64,000 nucleotides of DNA from Tychonema sp. LEGE 07203 (GTDB lineage Bacteria; Cyanobacteriota; Cyanobacteriia; Cyanobacteriales; Microcoleaceae): NCBI RefSeq assembly GCF_015207285.1, contig NZ_JADEXD010000003.1, positions 26,150 through 90,149 on the forward strand. The letters are read 5' to 3'. Positions 38,785-50,214 of this stretch are shown in pieces; the stretch's first letter is position 1, and every line of letters begins with the position of its first letter. The notes below the pieces were generated by a model. That model made no database searches and was not told where the DNA came from. It saw only the letters and a program-made list of their open reading frames with translations. Both the position numbers and the translations under genes were made by a program.

Positions 38785-40119
38785 ATGACAGTCTCGCGAA
38801 CCATTTGCTTGGGCTTTCTCACCGTCATCGCCGCAGGTGCTCTACTACTGATGATGCCATTTTCCACAAGTGATGGAAGTTGGAACGATCCGATTGCAGC
38901 AATCTTTACCTCTACTTCCGCAGTCTGCGTCACAGGCTTGTCAGTTGTGGATGTCGGAAAATATTACTCTTTTTGGGGCCAACTGTGCCTACTTTTGCTC
39001 GTGCAAATAGGAGGCTTGGGCTACATGACAGCCACCACTTTCTTGCTGCTGTTATTAGGCCGCCGCTTTGGCTTAAAAGACAAAATTGCCCTGCAACAAT
39101 CTCTCGACAAATCCGGGCTAGCCGGCGTAGTACAACTCGTGAAGTCAATTTTAGCAACAACCGTTTTGTTTGAATTAACTGGAGTCTTTTTGCTGATGTC
39201 GGTTTTCGTCCCAGAATACGGATTTAAAGAAGGTGTGTGGTTTGCCGTATTTCACAGCGTTAATGCCTTTAACAACGCCGGCTTTAGCCTCTACTCAGAT
39301 AGTTTTAGCCGCTACCTCAGTTCGCCTGTAATTAACTTGACAATCGGCAGTTTGATCGTAATTGGGGGCATCGGCTATCAAGTAATTATGGAAATGTACC
39401 TGTGGCTGCGCGCTCGCTTCAACAAAAGCCCGGTATGCACAGTTTTTTCCCTAAACTTCAAAGTCGTTACCAGTACAACTGTTGTCCTTTTAATTTTAGG
39501 AACGCTAATTTTTTTGGTGCTGGAATACAACAATCCAGCAACTTTCGGTCCTCTCAACATTCCGCAAAAAGTGATGGCAGCTTGGTTTCAATCTGTTACT
39601 TCCCGCACCGCCGGATTTAATACAATTGACATTGGCAAAATGAGCGACGCCGCACTATTTATGACGATCGCCCTGATGTTTATCGGTGCCAGTCCCGGCA
39701 GTACCGGCGGCGGCATCAAAACTACAACTTTTAGGATCTTGTTTAGCTGTACCGCAGCAGTTCTCGAAGGCCAAGAAGATGTGCAGTGCTATCAGCGCCA
39801 AATCCCGCCAGCAATGATTTTGAAAACAATTAGTGTAGTCTTCGGTTCCCTGTTAGTCGCCTTTGCATCTGCAATTTTAATTCAGCTAGCCAATCCCGAT
39901 CTAGAATTTATCAAAGTGCTGTTTGAAGCAGTGTCAGCTTTTGCCACTGTCGGTCTTTCCACAGGGATTACAGCCAAGATTTCATTGGTCGGAAAACTGG
40001 TTTTAATTGCTACAATGTACGCAGGTCGGGTTGGCGTGCTCCTGCTGATGAGTGCCGCTGTCGGCGACCCCAAACCGAGAGCTTTTAAATATGTTGAGGA
40101 AAGTTTGTTGGTTGGATAA
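38785..40119 (+). CDS. ktrB: KtrB-type potassium/sodium-symporting channel subunit (TrkH family)
   Basis: A 444-residue membrane protein of the TrkH/KtrB superfamily with four pore-loop repeats. The filter loops are TSAVCVTGLSVVD (near 44), HSVNAFNNAGFSL (near 155), TSRTAGFNTIDIG (near 275) and SAFATVGLSTGI (near 390), each with the key glycine. About eight to ten transmembrane helices fit 4 x M1-P-M2. In Synechocystis the Ktr system imports potassium in hyperosmotic stress. The regulatory subunit KtrA follows 140 bp downstream on the same strand, forming a likely operon. ATG 38785 directly abuts a heptamer array and lacks an obvious Shine-Dalgarno. Confidence 0.95.
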   Translation: MTVSRTICLGFLTVIAAGALLLMMPFSTSDGSWNDPIAAIFTSTSAVCVTGLSVVDVGKYYSFWGQLCLLLLVQIGGLGYMTATTFLLLLLGRRFGLKDKIALQQSLDKSGLAGVVQLVKSILATTVLFELTGVFLLMSVFVPEYGFKEGVWFAVFHSVNAFNNAGFSLYSDSFSRYLSSPVINLTIGSLIVIGGIGYQVIMEMYLWLRARFNKSPVCTVFSLNFKVVTSTTVVLLILGTLIFLVLEYNNPATFGPLNIPQKVMAAWFQSVTSRTAGFNTIDIGKMSDAALFMTIALMFIGASPGSTGGGIKTTTFRILFSCTAAVLEGQEDVQCYQRQIPPAMILKTISVVFGSLLVAFASAILIQLANPDLEFIKVLFEAVSAFATVGLSTGITAKISLVGKLVLIATMYAGRVGVLLLMSAAVGDPKPRAFKYVEESLLVG

Positions 40120-40259
40120 ATAATCCCTGCCTTGTTGCTGATAATCTAAACAATGGGTAACAACCCAAATCAACTTTTACTATTTAGTCAAAAATCAAAA
40201 GGAGGCGGCGCTGTCTCTGCCAAAATTTAAAAAGCAAGACGCCCAGCGCTGGATATTCA

Positions 40260-40955
40260 GTGAACCTGTCATCTTTAAATTTTTTTCGCGGTTTGCGCGC
40301 CGAAAACAAGCAGTTTGCAGTTATTGGTTTGGGACGCTTCGGCAAAGCTGTGTGTTCGACTCTTCACAGCTTGGGTTACGAAGTCCTCGGAATTGACTCC
40401 GATGAAAAAAAAGTAACTCAAGCTTTGAACGATCGCATTGCTGCTCACGTTTTGCAGTTAGATTCTACTGAACCTAATGCTCTGCGAGCAGCAGGTATAT
40501 TTGAATTTGAAACAGTGATTGTGGCGATCGGCAATTACCTAGCAGAAAGCATTACCACCACCCTAAATCTTAAGGAAGGCGGAGTGACTCACGTAATAGC
40601 TAAAGCTTCCTCGGAAACTCACTTGAAAATTTTGAAAAAAGTCGGCGCGGATCATGTGGTTTTTCCCGAACGAGAAATGGGCGACTCTTTGGCTCGCATT
40701 CTTACAAAACCCAGCATTCTAGAACGCTTTGACCTCGATCCAGACCACAGCATAGTTGAGTTGCTCGTTCCTGAAAAGTTTGACGGTAAAACTATCTCCG
40801 ATTTGGAACTCCGGCGCAGGTATGGTTTGAACTTGCTAGCAGTAGGTCGCACCGACAAGTTCGAGATCAATCCGCAGCCAACCCAACGCTTGAGCAAGGG
40901 CGAAGTGATGGTAGTAATTGGTTCTAATAAAGATATCAATCGCTTGCCAATTTAA
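40260..40955 (+). CDS. ktrA: KtrA regulatory subunit (RCK/TrkA-N and TrkA-C)
   Basis: A 231-residue cytosolic gating subunit. An RCK/Rossmann domain with VIGLGRFGKAV (GxGxxG, near 22-32) and acidic LGIDSDEKKV is followed by a TrkA-C domain (about 150-230, ending GEVMVVIGSNKDINRL). It should form an octameric ring that binds ATP/ADP or NAD(H) under KtrB. Start is GTG 40260; no convincing ribosome binding site lies close, but AAGGAGG sits about 60 bp upstream. It is followed by a short GC hairpin (GGTGCGC-GCC-GCGCACC, 40987-41003) that may end the operon. Confidence 0.95.
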   Translation: MNLSSLNFFRGLRAENKQFAVIGLGRFGKAVCSTLHSLGYEVLGIDSDEKKVTQALNDRIAAHVLQLDSTEPNALRAAGIFEFETVIVAIGNYLAESITTTLNLKEGGVTHVIAKASSETHLKILKKVGADHVVFPEREMGDSLARILTKPSILERFDLDPDHSIVELLVPEKFDGKTISDLELRRRYGLNLLAVGRTDKFEINPQPTQRLSKGEVMVVIGSNKDINRLPI

Positions 40956-40986
40956 CAGCTCGCCATTTGACTTGCTCCACAGGTAG

Positions 40987-41003
40987 GGTGCGCGCCGCGC
41001 ACC
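40987..41003. terminator. Possible hairpin terminator after ktrA
   Basis: A 7-bp GC stem with a 3-nt loop, followed by TTATATTATG rather than a T run. It could be a weak terminator or part of a 'GGGTGCGC..GCGCA' repeat family also seen near 51770. Confidence 0.4.
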
Positions 41004-41194
41004 TTATATTATGTCCGCTCTAACCGCAAACTTTATGTTCTAATTTTTAACCGAAATATCTAAAATGAATTTCACAAATGCTGGAGTTTTTTCCGTCGCT
41101 GGTACCTCCTCTGAAAATATAGCGAAAATTTCTACAAAGTAGCAGCACCCGACGATCGCACTCCGGCAAATCTAGGGGCGATCGTCCTAAAAAT

Positions 41195-41455
41195 TTAACC
41201 TGCATTCAAAATATTCTGCAGGTAAGCTCTGCCCAAGACCAGCACCGCCAACATTAAACCTAGTTCAACAGGCCAAGGACAAACTGCCACCAGCCAAATT
41301 AACGAACACACTCCAACAATTGCAGCTAGGGGAGCCGGAATCCCGTCTAGCGTTCTGTTGTCAGTCCGGGAACTCACCCACCAAGCAATCAAGCAGATTG
41401 TTAACGGAATCAAGTAACTTGCGATCACGATTTGTACCTCATCAATTTTTGACAT
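41195..41455 (-). CDS. Small membrane protein with two or three hydrophobic segments
   Basis: About 86 residues from ATG 41455 (MSKIDEVQIVIASYLIP); an upstream in-frame ATG would add 11 residues. Hydrophobic segments lie at about 9-27, 47-62 and 66-80, with a short polar loop (SSRTDNRTLDGIP) between. No family recognised. It stands alone between ktrA and the molybdoenzyme gene on the opposite strand. The well-formed membrane topology argues for a real gene; no other evidence. Confidence 0.5.
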   Translation of the reverse strand: MSKIDEVQIVIASYLIPLTICLIAWWVSSRTDNRTLDGIPAPLAAIVGVCSLIWLVAVCPWPVELGLMLAVLVLGRAYLQNILNAG

Positions 41456-41738
41456 CGGAAATATCAGCATATTGTAACGATACATCAAAAATTAGGCAAT
41501 GAACCATTAATTGCGATAAGATATAAGGTTAATGAATTAATATTGCTAAAGTAAGAGTTTGTTTAATTTTTAGCGGACGGTCTCTCCAAAGGCAGAATTA
41601 AGTCGGAATTAGGTAGAATTGGCGGATATTTTGGTGTGGATAAGCGATGAAAGCTTTCTACCTCGATATGAATTGCGATCGGTCCCGATCTGCAAGTTAT
41701 ACTGAGGATTGCAGTCAGTTACTGTAGAGCGTCAATCA

Positions 41739-42338
41739 ATGCAGGGCAAATTTTTTCGCAAGCCAGAATCAGAAAATAGCGATCGCGTCCCCCCGGGTCA
41801 ATACCTCGCCAACGGCTTTCCCGTGCTGACTTACGGCGACACACCCTCCGTCAGCATAGAGAGTTGGGAATTTAAAGTTTGGGGATTGGCAAAACCAAAA
41901 ACCTTCACTTGGTCAGACTTCCAGGCCATGCCCCAAAGTAACTTTACTGCCGATTTTCACTGCGTCACCCGGTGGTCAAAACTCGACGTGCAGTGGACAG
42001 GAGTCAAAGTCACAGACTTCATGAACTATGTAGAATTCGACCGATCGGCTCTGTACGTCCTCGAACACTGCTACGGTGGCTACACCACCAACATTGCGAT
42101 CGCCGACTTGATCCGAGAAGAAAACTTTTTCGCCCACACCGTCTTCGGCGAACCCCTATCCCCAGACCACGGCGGCCCGATGCGGCTGGTAGTCCCCCAC
42201 CTCTACGCCTGGAAAAGCGCGAAATGGATTAACGGCCTGGAGTTTACAGAAACCGAACAACTCGGTTTTTGGGAACGCAACGGCTACCACCGCAGGGGCG
42301 AACCTTGGGCCGAGGAACGCTACAGCGGTTTGTTTTGA
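41739..42338 (+). CDS. Sulfite-oxidase-like molybdopterin oxidoreductase
   Basis: About 199 residues, a stand-alone molybdopterin-binding domain of the sulfite oxidase/MsrP superfamily. The Mo-ligating cysteine is in TADFHCVTRWSKLDVQWTGV (Cys75 from this start). PLSPDHGGPMRLVVPHLYAWKSAKWI and FWERNGYHRRGEPWAEERY are typical of the short cytoplasmic 'sulfite oxidase-like' group. No signal peptide, so it is not the periplasmic MsrP form. Start chosen at ATG 41739; a TTG at 41709 is also in frame. No MsrQ-like membrane partner is near. Substrate of this subgroup is not established. Confidence 0.9.
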   Translation: MQGKFFRKPESENSDRVPPGQYLANGFPVLTYGDTPSVSIESWEFKVWGLAKPKTFTWSDFQAMPQSNFTADFHCVTRWSKLDVQWTGVKVTDFMNYVEFDRSALYVLEHCYGGYTTNIAIADLIREENFFAHTVFGEPLSPDHGGPMRLVVPHLYAWKSAKWINGLEFTETEQLGFWERNGYHRRGEPWAEERYSGLF

Positions 42339-42961
42339 TGCGGTCGATCGCGATTCGGGCTGGTTCAGACTTTGTATAGTATTTATTTGTTGAGGCGGCA
42401 ATTCACTCTTTGACAGCTTCAGCCTGCGTTCATCCCCTGTCGATCGCATCTTTGGGCTTTCTCACCGCGCCGACACCCTCTAATTCAACCAAAATACCTA
42501 CACCGGGCGATCGGAGTTTGTGCGTAATTTGCCCGATCGATCGACTACTTTAACTCCTGTACGCAAGTCCCAAAACCACAAATCTTCCCAATTTTTGGTT
42601 AATACAAAACTTTTCTAACTGTCAGTTTGCACCCGTGCCACCGTGTTTATACGTAAGTGTTGGCTGTCGATAATCGAGACAGCGAATAAAATCAAAAATT
42701 AGCACGAACCAGATTAAAATTAACTTGCCTGCTCCGCGCTACCATGCTTGCCACAGCAAGGTTTCAAGCCACGATTCCGATAACTGTATTGTGTATTTTT
42801 AGGGAGCGGTTCCCCGGAATGCCAATGCGATCGACAGCATTTGTGAAGGATGTGTAAAGGCTTGATAAAGAGTCTGTCAAAATTCACCTCAAGTGCCACA
42901 AACACCAAAAAAGTATTCCATAATTAAATTATTGAAGTCGTCGCACAAAAGGAATCAGACT
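42339..42961. other. Long spacer upstream of the PEP-CTERM gene
   Basis: About 620 bp with no gene I can support. It has ordinary composition, several CGATCG cores, no tandem repeats and no tRNA-like fold. The last 70 bp should carry the promoter of the exported protein; AAAGGAATC before the ATG is a plausible ribosome site. Confidence 0.5.
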
Positions 42962-43660
42962 ATGAATACCAAAATTTTATCCGCCTTAACAGCTACCGCC
43001 GCCGTCACAGCTATGTTGGGCGCAGCAGCTCCAGCCCATGCCTTCTCCTTTGGCACCAACGGTATCACCTTCACCCAAGATCAAGATGTCGAATTTAACT
43101 TCAAAGAGTCTCACGGTGCGTATACCTCCTCTTTGGGAATCTACCAAGTACAAAATTCGGTGGCATCTCTAGTCAGCACGCTGTTTTCGGAAACTAAATC
43201 CTCAGACAACGGCAGCAAGAACGAATGGAGAGGAACCTCGGGCAATACAGTCGCTTCAGGAAAGGTAGTATTCACCTTCCTGGCCAATCAAGTTTACACT
43301 TTGGGACTCAGCAACCTCTACTATGGCAATAGCGCGGGCACTGTCTACTCAACCTCAGCCTTGAACGGCGGCAGCCAGCAAGCCGTGTTTGGCGACTCGC
43401 AACTTTGGAACGCACTCGGCAAAGAAACTACGAACACCTTCCAAGCTGCTGGAAATTTCACCAACGGCATAGGTTCTCTGTTTAACGGAGGCACAACAAT
43501 CTCCTTCGACGATCGCGGTAACCGTAACGACGCAGACTTCCAAGACTTCACCGTGACAGCAGAAGCAGTTCCCGAACCGATGACAATGACTGGTTTGGCT
43601 CTAGGCTTGGGCGGATTAATTGCAGCACGCCGCCGCCGCGCTAGCAAAACGGCTTCCTAA
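42962..43660 (+). CDS. PEP-CTERM sorted exported protein
   Basis: About 232 residues from ATG 42962 (an earlier in-frame start would add 23 residues before the leader). Signal peptide ILSALTATAAVTAMLGAAAP with cleavage after AHA (about residue 27). The mature part is a soluble, T/S/G/N-rich beta-type domain of unknown function. The C-terminus is a complete PEP-CTERM sorting signal: VPEP, a hydrophobic helix (MTGLALGLGGLIAA) and RRRR. PEP-CTERM proteins are thought to be processed by exosortase and displayed in exopolysaccharide or the envelope; exosortase is not in this window. Long solitary spacers lie on both sides. Confidence 0.93.
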   Translation: MNTKILSALTATAAVTAMLGAAAPAHAFSFGTNGITFTQDQDVEFNFKESHGAYTSSLGIYQVQNSVASLVSTLFSETKSSDNGSKNEWRGTSGNTVASGKVVFTFLANQVYTLGLSNLYYGNSAGTVYSTSALNGGSQQAVFGDSQLWNALGKETTNTFQAAGNFTNGIGSLFNGGTTISFDDRGNRNDADFQDFTVTAEAVPEPMTMTGLALGLGGLIAARRRRASKTAS

Positions 43661-44151
43661 TTTTTTTAACCGGAACGCTGTGTTAAACAAAAAAGAATAT
43701 GATTGGCAGGCGCGCTGACAGGAAATCGGCTCGCCTTTTGCTTGAAAAAACAACAGAAATGGAAGCCGTGATTCGATTTGAGATTTGAGATTTTGGATTG
43801 ATCCCCCCCATCGAGGATCGGGCTTGAGGATTTGAGATTTGAGATTTTGGATTGATTCCACAGATCGATCGCGTGGCGGGTACCACAGGAGAAATTCGCA
43901 CGGTCAAGCGTGAATTCGGAAGCAAGAGGGTTTTTTCCAATCTCCCAATCTCCCAATCTCCCAATCTCCCAATCTCCCAATCTCAAGTGCGAGTGAGTTG
44001 AGGAATTTTCCAGCATATTCCAGGTCGATCGAGTAGACACTCCTAACCGGGTTTCTTGACAGTTATCCAGCGATAACTGGTGGCTGTTCGAGAAACCCGG
44101 TTTCTCTGTACGCTGCACCTACATCGAATATGCTGTATTTATTTGGGAAAG
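43661..44151. repeat. Repeat-filled spacer (28-bp direct repeats, octamer array, palindrome)
   Basis: No gene. Two identical 28-bp copies (43775-43802, 43829-43856) of a GATTTGAGATTTGAG-type phrase lie 54 bp apart. An AATCTCCC octamer array runs through 43939-43984 (five full units plus part). A large palindrome follows: AACCGGGTTTCT (44045-44056) pairs with AGAAACCCGGTT (44091-44102), with AGTTATC-CAGC-GATAACT (44061-44078) nested inside. A shorter AAACCCGG/CCGGGTTT hairpin serves as terminator after htpX. Confidence 0.85.
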
Positions 44152-44274
44152 ATGATTCCTCAAGAGAAAGTTGATGAATATTTACTGCCGATTGTTGGCG
44201 GAATAATTGTACTTTCTTTTGTGCCTTCGATTATTCATATAGTTAAAGAACGCCGCGCTGATAAAAAAGATTGA
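44152..44274 (+). CDS. Forty-residue membrane peptide resembling a DedA-family C-terminus
   Basis: From ATG 44152 (MIPQEKVDEYLLPIVGGII) the product has one transmembrane helix (about 11-29) and a basic tail (KERRADKKD). A GGGAAA lies 5-10 bp upstream. The sequence EYLLPIVGGIIVLSFVPSIIHIVKERR looks like the last helix of DedA/VTT proteins. So this is either a true small membrane protein or the remnant of a DedA gene whose upstream part was replaced by the repeat-rich spacer. An intact DedA gene lies 1.7 kb downstream. Confidence 0.5.
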   Translation: MIPQEKVDEYLLPIVGGIIVLSFVPSIIHIVKERRADKKD

Positions 44275-44507
44275 TTCCGCCCGATATCGAAATTGTCTGC
44301 CAAAGTTAAATATCCCAGATCCATCTGTGGAGTAAATCTCCGATCGTTCAATTTTTTTATCTAAAATCGACTGACTCTGCTGTGCAGGTGAACCCCCGCT
44401 GCTGCGATCGCAAATTGGTCGATCGAACACAATCAAAATTTCAGATTATTTCAGATTAGCAGTACAACTCGCGATCGAATAAAATCGCAGCACTTGCCCG
44501 CAGATAG

Positions 44508-45836
<1,329 letters not shown>

Positions 45837-45846
45837 TCATAGTATT

Positions 45847-45875
45847 CTCGTTCCCCGGTTCTGCCTGGGAACGAG
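45847..45875. terminator. Hairpin after ahcY (CTCGTTCCC/GGGAACGAG)
   Basis: A perfect 9-bp stem with an 11-nt loop 10 bp after the ahcY stop. No T run follows. The phrase is typical of dispersed cyanobacterial palindromes, so it may be a repeat that doubles as a transcription stop. Confidence 0.5.
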
Positions 45876-45930
45876 CCATGACTAATGACTGCTGACTAAT
45901 GACTTCTTCTTACCAAATTATTAAATCAAA

Positions 45931-46545
45931 ATGGTTGAATGGATAACTAACACAATGCAGTCGATGGGCTATCTGGGAATAGGCCTATTGATGTTTTTGG
46001 AAAACCTTTTCCCGCCCATACCCTCAGAATTGATTATGCCGCTGGCAGGATTCACAGTGTCGCAAGACAGAATGGATTTTTCACTGGCGATCGCAGCAGG
46101 TACAATAGGCACAGTTTTAGGAGCACTTCCCTGGTACTATGCAGGTAAATTATTGAGCGAAGAACGCTTGAGTAATTTAGCCGACAAATACGGCAAGTGG
46201 ATCGCAGTATCCGGTGCCGACATTGACAAAGCAAATAGATGGTTTAACAGACACGGCAACAAAGCCGTATTTTTGTGTCGCCTAGTACCGGGAGTTCGTA
46301 CCCTGATTTCGCTACCGGCTGGCATCAACAATATGTCTTTAATCCCATTTTTACTTTATTCAACAGGCGGCACAATTTTGTGGGTAAGCTTCCTGACTTT
46401 TGCCGGATATAAATTGGGTGCAAATTACGACCTTGTAGATGAATATCTGGCCCCGGTTTCTAAAATAGTTGCTGTAACTATTGTCATCGGCTTTATTTTG
46501 TGGGTTGTCAAGAAGAATATGCAGAAGGAAAAATATCGCAAATAA
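45931..46545 (+). CDS. DedA-family (VTT domain) membrane protein
   Basis: A 204-residue inner-membrane protein of the DedA family. Family signatures are FLENLFPPIPSELIMPLAGF (near 22-41), GALPWYYAGKL, and FLCRLVPGVRTLISLPAGINNM (F-x-x-R-x-x-P-x-x-R-x-x-x-x-x-x-A-G, near 112-133). Four to five hydrophobic segments fit. Members act in membrane homeostasis and lipid (undecaprenyl phosphate or phospholipid) flipping. It follows ahcY after 94 bp and a hairpin, so probably has its own transcription. ATG 45931. Confidence 0.93.
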   Translation: MVEWITNTMQSMGYLGIGLLMFLENLFPPIPSELIMPLAGFTVSQDRMDFSLAIAAGTIGTVLGALPWYYAGKLLSEERLSNLADKYGKWIAVSGADIDKANRWFNRHGNKAVFLCRLVPGVRTLISLPAGINNMSLIPFLLYSTGGTILWVSFLTFAGYKLGANYDLVDEYLAPVSKIVAVTIVIGFILWVVKKNMQKEKYRK

Positions 46546-46909
46546 ACCCATAAATATTCAAAATAATCAGCGTTAATCAGCGGCTCCAAAAAATTACCAT
46601 TGTGACTTGCTTCAACGATGTCCCGAACAGTAGCGCTGAAAATAAATGGACATAGTTGAGAGAAACTTCTGCTATCTTTGCTACTTTACTAAATTTAGTT
46701 GGAAATTGGCATCGCCAGCTCGTGACAACCATCGCTTCTTCCTTCTTGCTTTTTCCTGATGACATTGTACGGAAAGCTCGGAGGCGACAGCACTGATGAC
46801 TAATGACTAATGACTAATGACTAATGACTAATGACTAATGACTTCTTCCTTCTTCCTTCTGGTATAATCGTGGCAAAATAGGGAGAATTGCTATCCGCAC
46901 TGTTAAGAT
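46546..46909. repeat. Spacer with inverted mosaic cassette and TGACTAA array
   Basis: No gene. Positions 46738-46783 are the reverse-complement relative of the repeat cassette at 22529-22578 (shared GAGCTTTCCGTACAA-type core and AGGAAGAA tail). Then TGACTAA heptamers run from about 46796 to 46842. The icd promoter should lie in the last 50 bp. Confidence 0.8.
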
Positions 46910-48334
46910 ATGTACGAAAAAATTGTAGCCCCGACCACTGGTTCTAAAATTACATTCAAAGATGGTTTGCCGATCGTCCCCAACGACCCGATTATTCCCT
47001 TCATACGCGGCGACGGTACGGGCGTTGACTTGTGGCCAGCATCCCAGAAAGTCATGGATGCTGCGGTAGAAAAGGCTTACGGGGGCGATCGAAAAATTAA
47101 CTGGTTCAAGATTTACGTAGGCGACGAAGCCTGCGATGTCTACGGAACTTACCAGTATTTGCCCCAAGATTCCCTAGACGCAATCAAAGAATACGGCGTA
47201 GCCATCAAAGGCCCGCTGACAACGCCCGTAGGCGGCGGAATTCGATCGCTAAACGTAGCATTGCGGCAAATTTTTGACCTCTACGCCTGCGTGCGCCCCT
47301 GCAAATATTACGATGGTACCCCATCGCTGCACAAAACTCCCGAACTGCTAGATGTAATTATTTACCGGGAAAATACAGAAGATATTTACCTCGGAATAGA
47401 ATGGGCAAAAGGCAGCGAAATAGGCAAAAAGTTGATTGAATACCTCAACAATGAATTAATTCCCGCAACACCAGAACACGGCAAAAAACAAATTCGCCTC
47501 GATTCAGGAATAGGAATTAAACCAATTAGCAAAAGCGGTTCTCAACGTTTAGTGCGGCGGGCAATGACCCACGCTTTGCGGTTGCCAAAAGACAAGCAGC
47601 AAGTAACCTTGGTGCACAAAGGCAACATCATGAAATACACCGAAGGAGCTTTCCGAGATTGGGGTTACGAACTGGCAACCACCGAATTTCGCAACCAGTG
47701 CGTGACAGAAAGAGAATCTTGGGTTCTCGGCAACAAAGAACGCAATCCCGATCTTAGTTTAGAAGACAATGCCCGCCAAATAGATCCGGGATACGATGCC
47801 TTGACTCCCGAAAAACAAGCCAAAATCCGCCAAGAAGTGGCCGACGTTTTGTTTGCAATTTGGGACAGTCACGGTAACGGTAAGTGGCAAGAAAAAATCA
47901 TGGTCAACGATAGAATTGCTGACAGTATTTTTCAGCAAATTCAAACCAGACCTGCCGAATATTCGATTTTGGCAACCATGAATTTAAACGGAGATTATTT
48001 ATCCGATGCGGCGGCTGCAATTGTCGGCGGATTGGGGATGGGCCCCGGCGCTAATATTGGCGATGAATGTGCAGTTTTTGAGGCAACTCACGGCACTGCA
48101 CCGAAACACGCGGGTTTGGATAAAGTCAATCCAGGCTCGCTGATTTTGTCGGGGGTGATGATGTTAGAATATATGGGATGGCAGGAAGCGGCAGATTTGA
48201 TTAAGAAGGGTTTGGGAGCGGCCATTTCTAATGGTGAAGTTACTTACGATTTGGCGAGGTTGATGGAACCACCTGTGCCGGAACTGAAGTGTTCTGAGTT
48301 TGCGGATGCAATTATTAAGCATTTCGCTGATTGA
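46910..48334 (+). CDS. icd: NADP-dependent isocitrate dehydrogenase
   Basis: A 474-residue enzyme converting isocitrate to 2-oxoglutarate, which in cyanobacteria supplies carbon skeletons for nitrogen assimilation. Landmarks: [17 protein letters not shown] near 25-41, the substrate loop [13 protein letters not shown] (near 114-126, with the serine that is phosphorylated in the E. coli enzyme), [25 protein letters not shown] and the cofactor-side [20 protein letters not shown]...[12 protein letters not shown]. The length slightly exceeds the E. coli enzyme (about 416) because of an insertion near residues 260-310 that is typical of cyanobacterial forms. ATG 46910. No neighbour in the same pathway. 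Confidence 0.96.
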   Translation: MYEKIVAPTTGSKITFKDGLPIVPNDPIIPFIRGDGTGVDLWPASQKVMDAAVEKAYGGDRKINWFKIYVGDEACDVYGTYQYLPQDSLDAIKEYGVAIKGPLTTPVGGGIRSLNVALRQIFDLYACVRPCKYYDGTPSLHKTPELLDVIIYRENTEDIYLGIEWAKGSEIGKKLIEYLNNELIPATPEHGKKQIRLDSGIGIKPISKSGSQRLVRRAMTHALRLPKDKQQVTLVHKGNIMKYTEGAFRDWGYELATTEFRNQCVTERESWVLGNKERNPDLSLEDNARQIDPGYDALTPEKQAKIRQEVADVLFAIWDSHGNGKWQEKIMVNDRIADSIFQQIQTRPAEYSILATMNLNGDYLSDAAAAIVGGLGMGPGANIGDECAVFEATHGTAPKHAGLDKVNPGSLILSGVMMLEYMGWQEAADLIKKGLGAAISNGEVTYDLARLMEPPVPELKCSEFADAIIKHFAD

Positions 48335-49149
48335 TTTCGACCTCATCTCCAGTTAATTAAGCAGGAGCTTGTCGGGGTCTCTTCGCGCCTGATATATAAC
48401 ACAAATCATATCAATTCCGGTTGCACTCCTGGGGAATTGTTGAGAGTTGAGAGTTGACTGTTGACTGTTGAGAGTTGACTGTTAGTTGTTAGCTGTTAGT
48501 TGTTGTTATTGGGAATTGAGAATTGGGCTCTAGCGTTGCGGAGGGATTGGGAATTCGTAGCAAGTAACCAATAACCAATAACTAACAACCAATTCCAACA
48601 ACTACTGACTAATGACTAATGACTAATAACTAATGACTGTTGACTCGATTTTATTATTCCGATGCAACCGTCCACGATATCAGAGATTCGATCGACCCGC
48701 CCGGCGGGATGTTATGGTCGATCGTACATACTGTCTTGACTCTTTGAAGATACAAGGGGCTGGTTTCACTAACAATCCCTAACTCACACCAACAATATTT
48801 ATCAACCCGCCCCACCCAACTCTTCCTCAGTCCAAAAGTCAAAACCCTTGAAAAACATATCCTGCGGTGGTTTTCCTTCAAATCGCTGGCGCTAAGGTGC
48901 TTCGCAATCAAAAATACACGGCATTTACGCATTTGTACCCGAAGCAACCGGGTTTTTTAGCGGATATGCGGGCTGCAACGCGCGTATTTTCGTCGATCTT
49001 TCCCCCGGTTTCCGAGCCTCGCGTCAGTCCGAATGCACGTACATAAATATATACCTGCTGCGGACGGATGAATTTTTTGTCAAAAAGGACGATCGCACAG
49101 TGGTAAGCTACCAAAGGCATTGAAATATCTAAGGTAGAGAAAAGTTAAA
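48335..49149. other. Long spacer with short-repeat clusters upstream of hemE
   Basis: The 815 bp hold no gene I can support. Positions about 48440-48650 are a patchwork of TTGACTG, TTAGTTG, AACCAAT and TGACTAA short repeats. From 48655 on the sequence is unique, with HIP1 cores and no tRNA-like fold or coding bias. The hemE promoter should be in the last 100 bp, and AAGGTAGAG before the ATG is a plausible ribosome site. Confidence 0.55.
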
Positions 49150-50214
49150 ATGTCGGCATTAAATGAAGTTCCCTTGTTGTTGCGGGCAGCCCGCGGCGAA
49201 ACCCTAGACCGCCCGCCCGTGTGGATGATGCGCCAAGCCGGTCGCTACATGAAGGCTTATCGAGATTTGCGAGAAAAGTATCCCTCGTTTCGCGAACGTT
49301 CCGAAATTCCCGAAGTCGCCATCGAAGTTTCCCTTCAGCCGTGGCGCGCGTTTCAACCCGACGGCGTAATTCTGTTTTCCGATATCGTCACCCCAATGCC
49401 CGGTTTGGGCATCGACATGGACATCGCCGAAGGCAAAGGCCCGATTATCCACGAACCCATCCGCACTCAAGAGCAAATCGACAACCTCCAACCGCTGAAT
49501 CCCGAAGAAAGCTTGCCGTTTATCAAAACAATCCTCCAATCCCTGCGCGCGGAAGTCGGCAACAAATCCACCGTGCTCGGTTTTGTGGGCGCGCCCTGGA
49601 CGCTTGCCGCCTATGCCGTTGAGGGCAAAGGTTCTAAGTATTATGCCATCATCAAAAACATGGCATTTTCCGATCCAACTTTACTGCATCAGTTGCTGTC
49701 GAAATTCGCCGATGCGATCGCCGTTTATATGCGCTATCAAATCGACTGCGGCGCGCAAGTAGTGCAAATGTTCGACTCCTGGGCCGGCCAACTGTCCCCG
49801 CAGGACTACGAAACCTTCGCCCTACCATACCAAAAACAGGTATTCGATCAAGTCAAAAAAACCCATCCCGACACCCCGCTAATTCTGTTAGTCAGCGGTA
49901 GTGGCGGCCTCCTCGAAAGCATGACAAAATCCGGCGCCGATATCATCAGCGTCGATTGGACAGTTGACATGGCCGATGCCCGCAAGCGTTTGGGCCCCAA
50001 CATGAACGTTCAGGGAAATCTCGATCCCGGCGTATTGTTTGGTTCTCAAGCGTTTATTCGCGATCGAATTCTTGATACAATTCGCAAAGCGGGCGATCGG
50101 GGACACATCCTCAACTTAGGACACGGCGTATTACCGGGAACTCCCGAAGATAACGTGCGTTTCTTCTTTGAAACCGCAAAACAAGCCGACAAATTGCTCG
50201 CAGTTACTGCTTAA
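49150..50214 (+). CDS. hemE: Uroporphyrinogen decarboxylase
   Basis: A 354-residue enzyme that removes four carboxyl groups from uroporphyrinogen III to give coproporphyrinogen III, on the path to haem and chlorophyll. Signature 1 [14 protein letters not shown] (near 21-34) and signature 2 [20 protein letters not shown] (near 142-161) are intact; the catalytic aspartate lies in [13 protein letters not shown] (near 75-87). Length and C-terminus ([20 protein letters not shown]) are standard. ATG 49150. It works one step below the HemD part of the CobA-HemD fusion, but that gene is 27 kb away, so they are unlinked. Confidence 0.97.
   Translation: MSALNEVPLLLRAARGETLDRPPVWMMRQAGRYMKAYRDLREKYPSFRERSEIPEVAIEVSLQPWRAFQPDGVILFSDIVTPMPGLGIDMDIAEGKGPIIHEPIRTQEQIDNLQPLNPEESLPFIKTILQSLRAEVGNKSTVLGFVGAPWTLAAYAVEGKGSKYYAIIKNMAFSDPTLLHQLLSKFADAIAVYMRYQIDCGAQVVQMFDSWAGQLSPQDYETFALPYQKQVFDQVKKTHPDTPLILLVSGSGGLLESMTKSGADIISVDWTVDMADARKRLGPNMNVQGNLDPGVLFGSQAFIRDRILDTIRKAGDRGHILNLGHGVLPGTPEDNVRFFFETAKQADKLLAVTA

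Noticed and set aside
43666..44118. Minus-strand frame with GDWEIGRL repeats
   Set aside because: The repeats are a translation of the AATCTCCC octamer array; not a gene.
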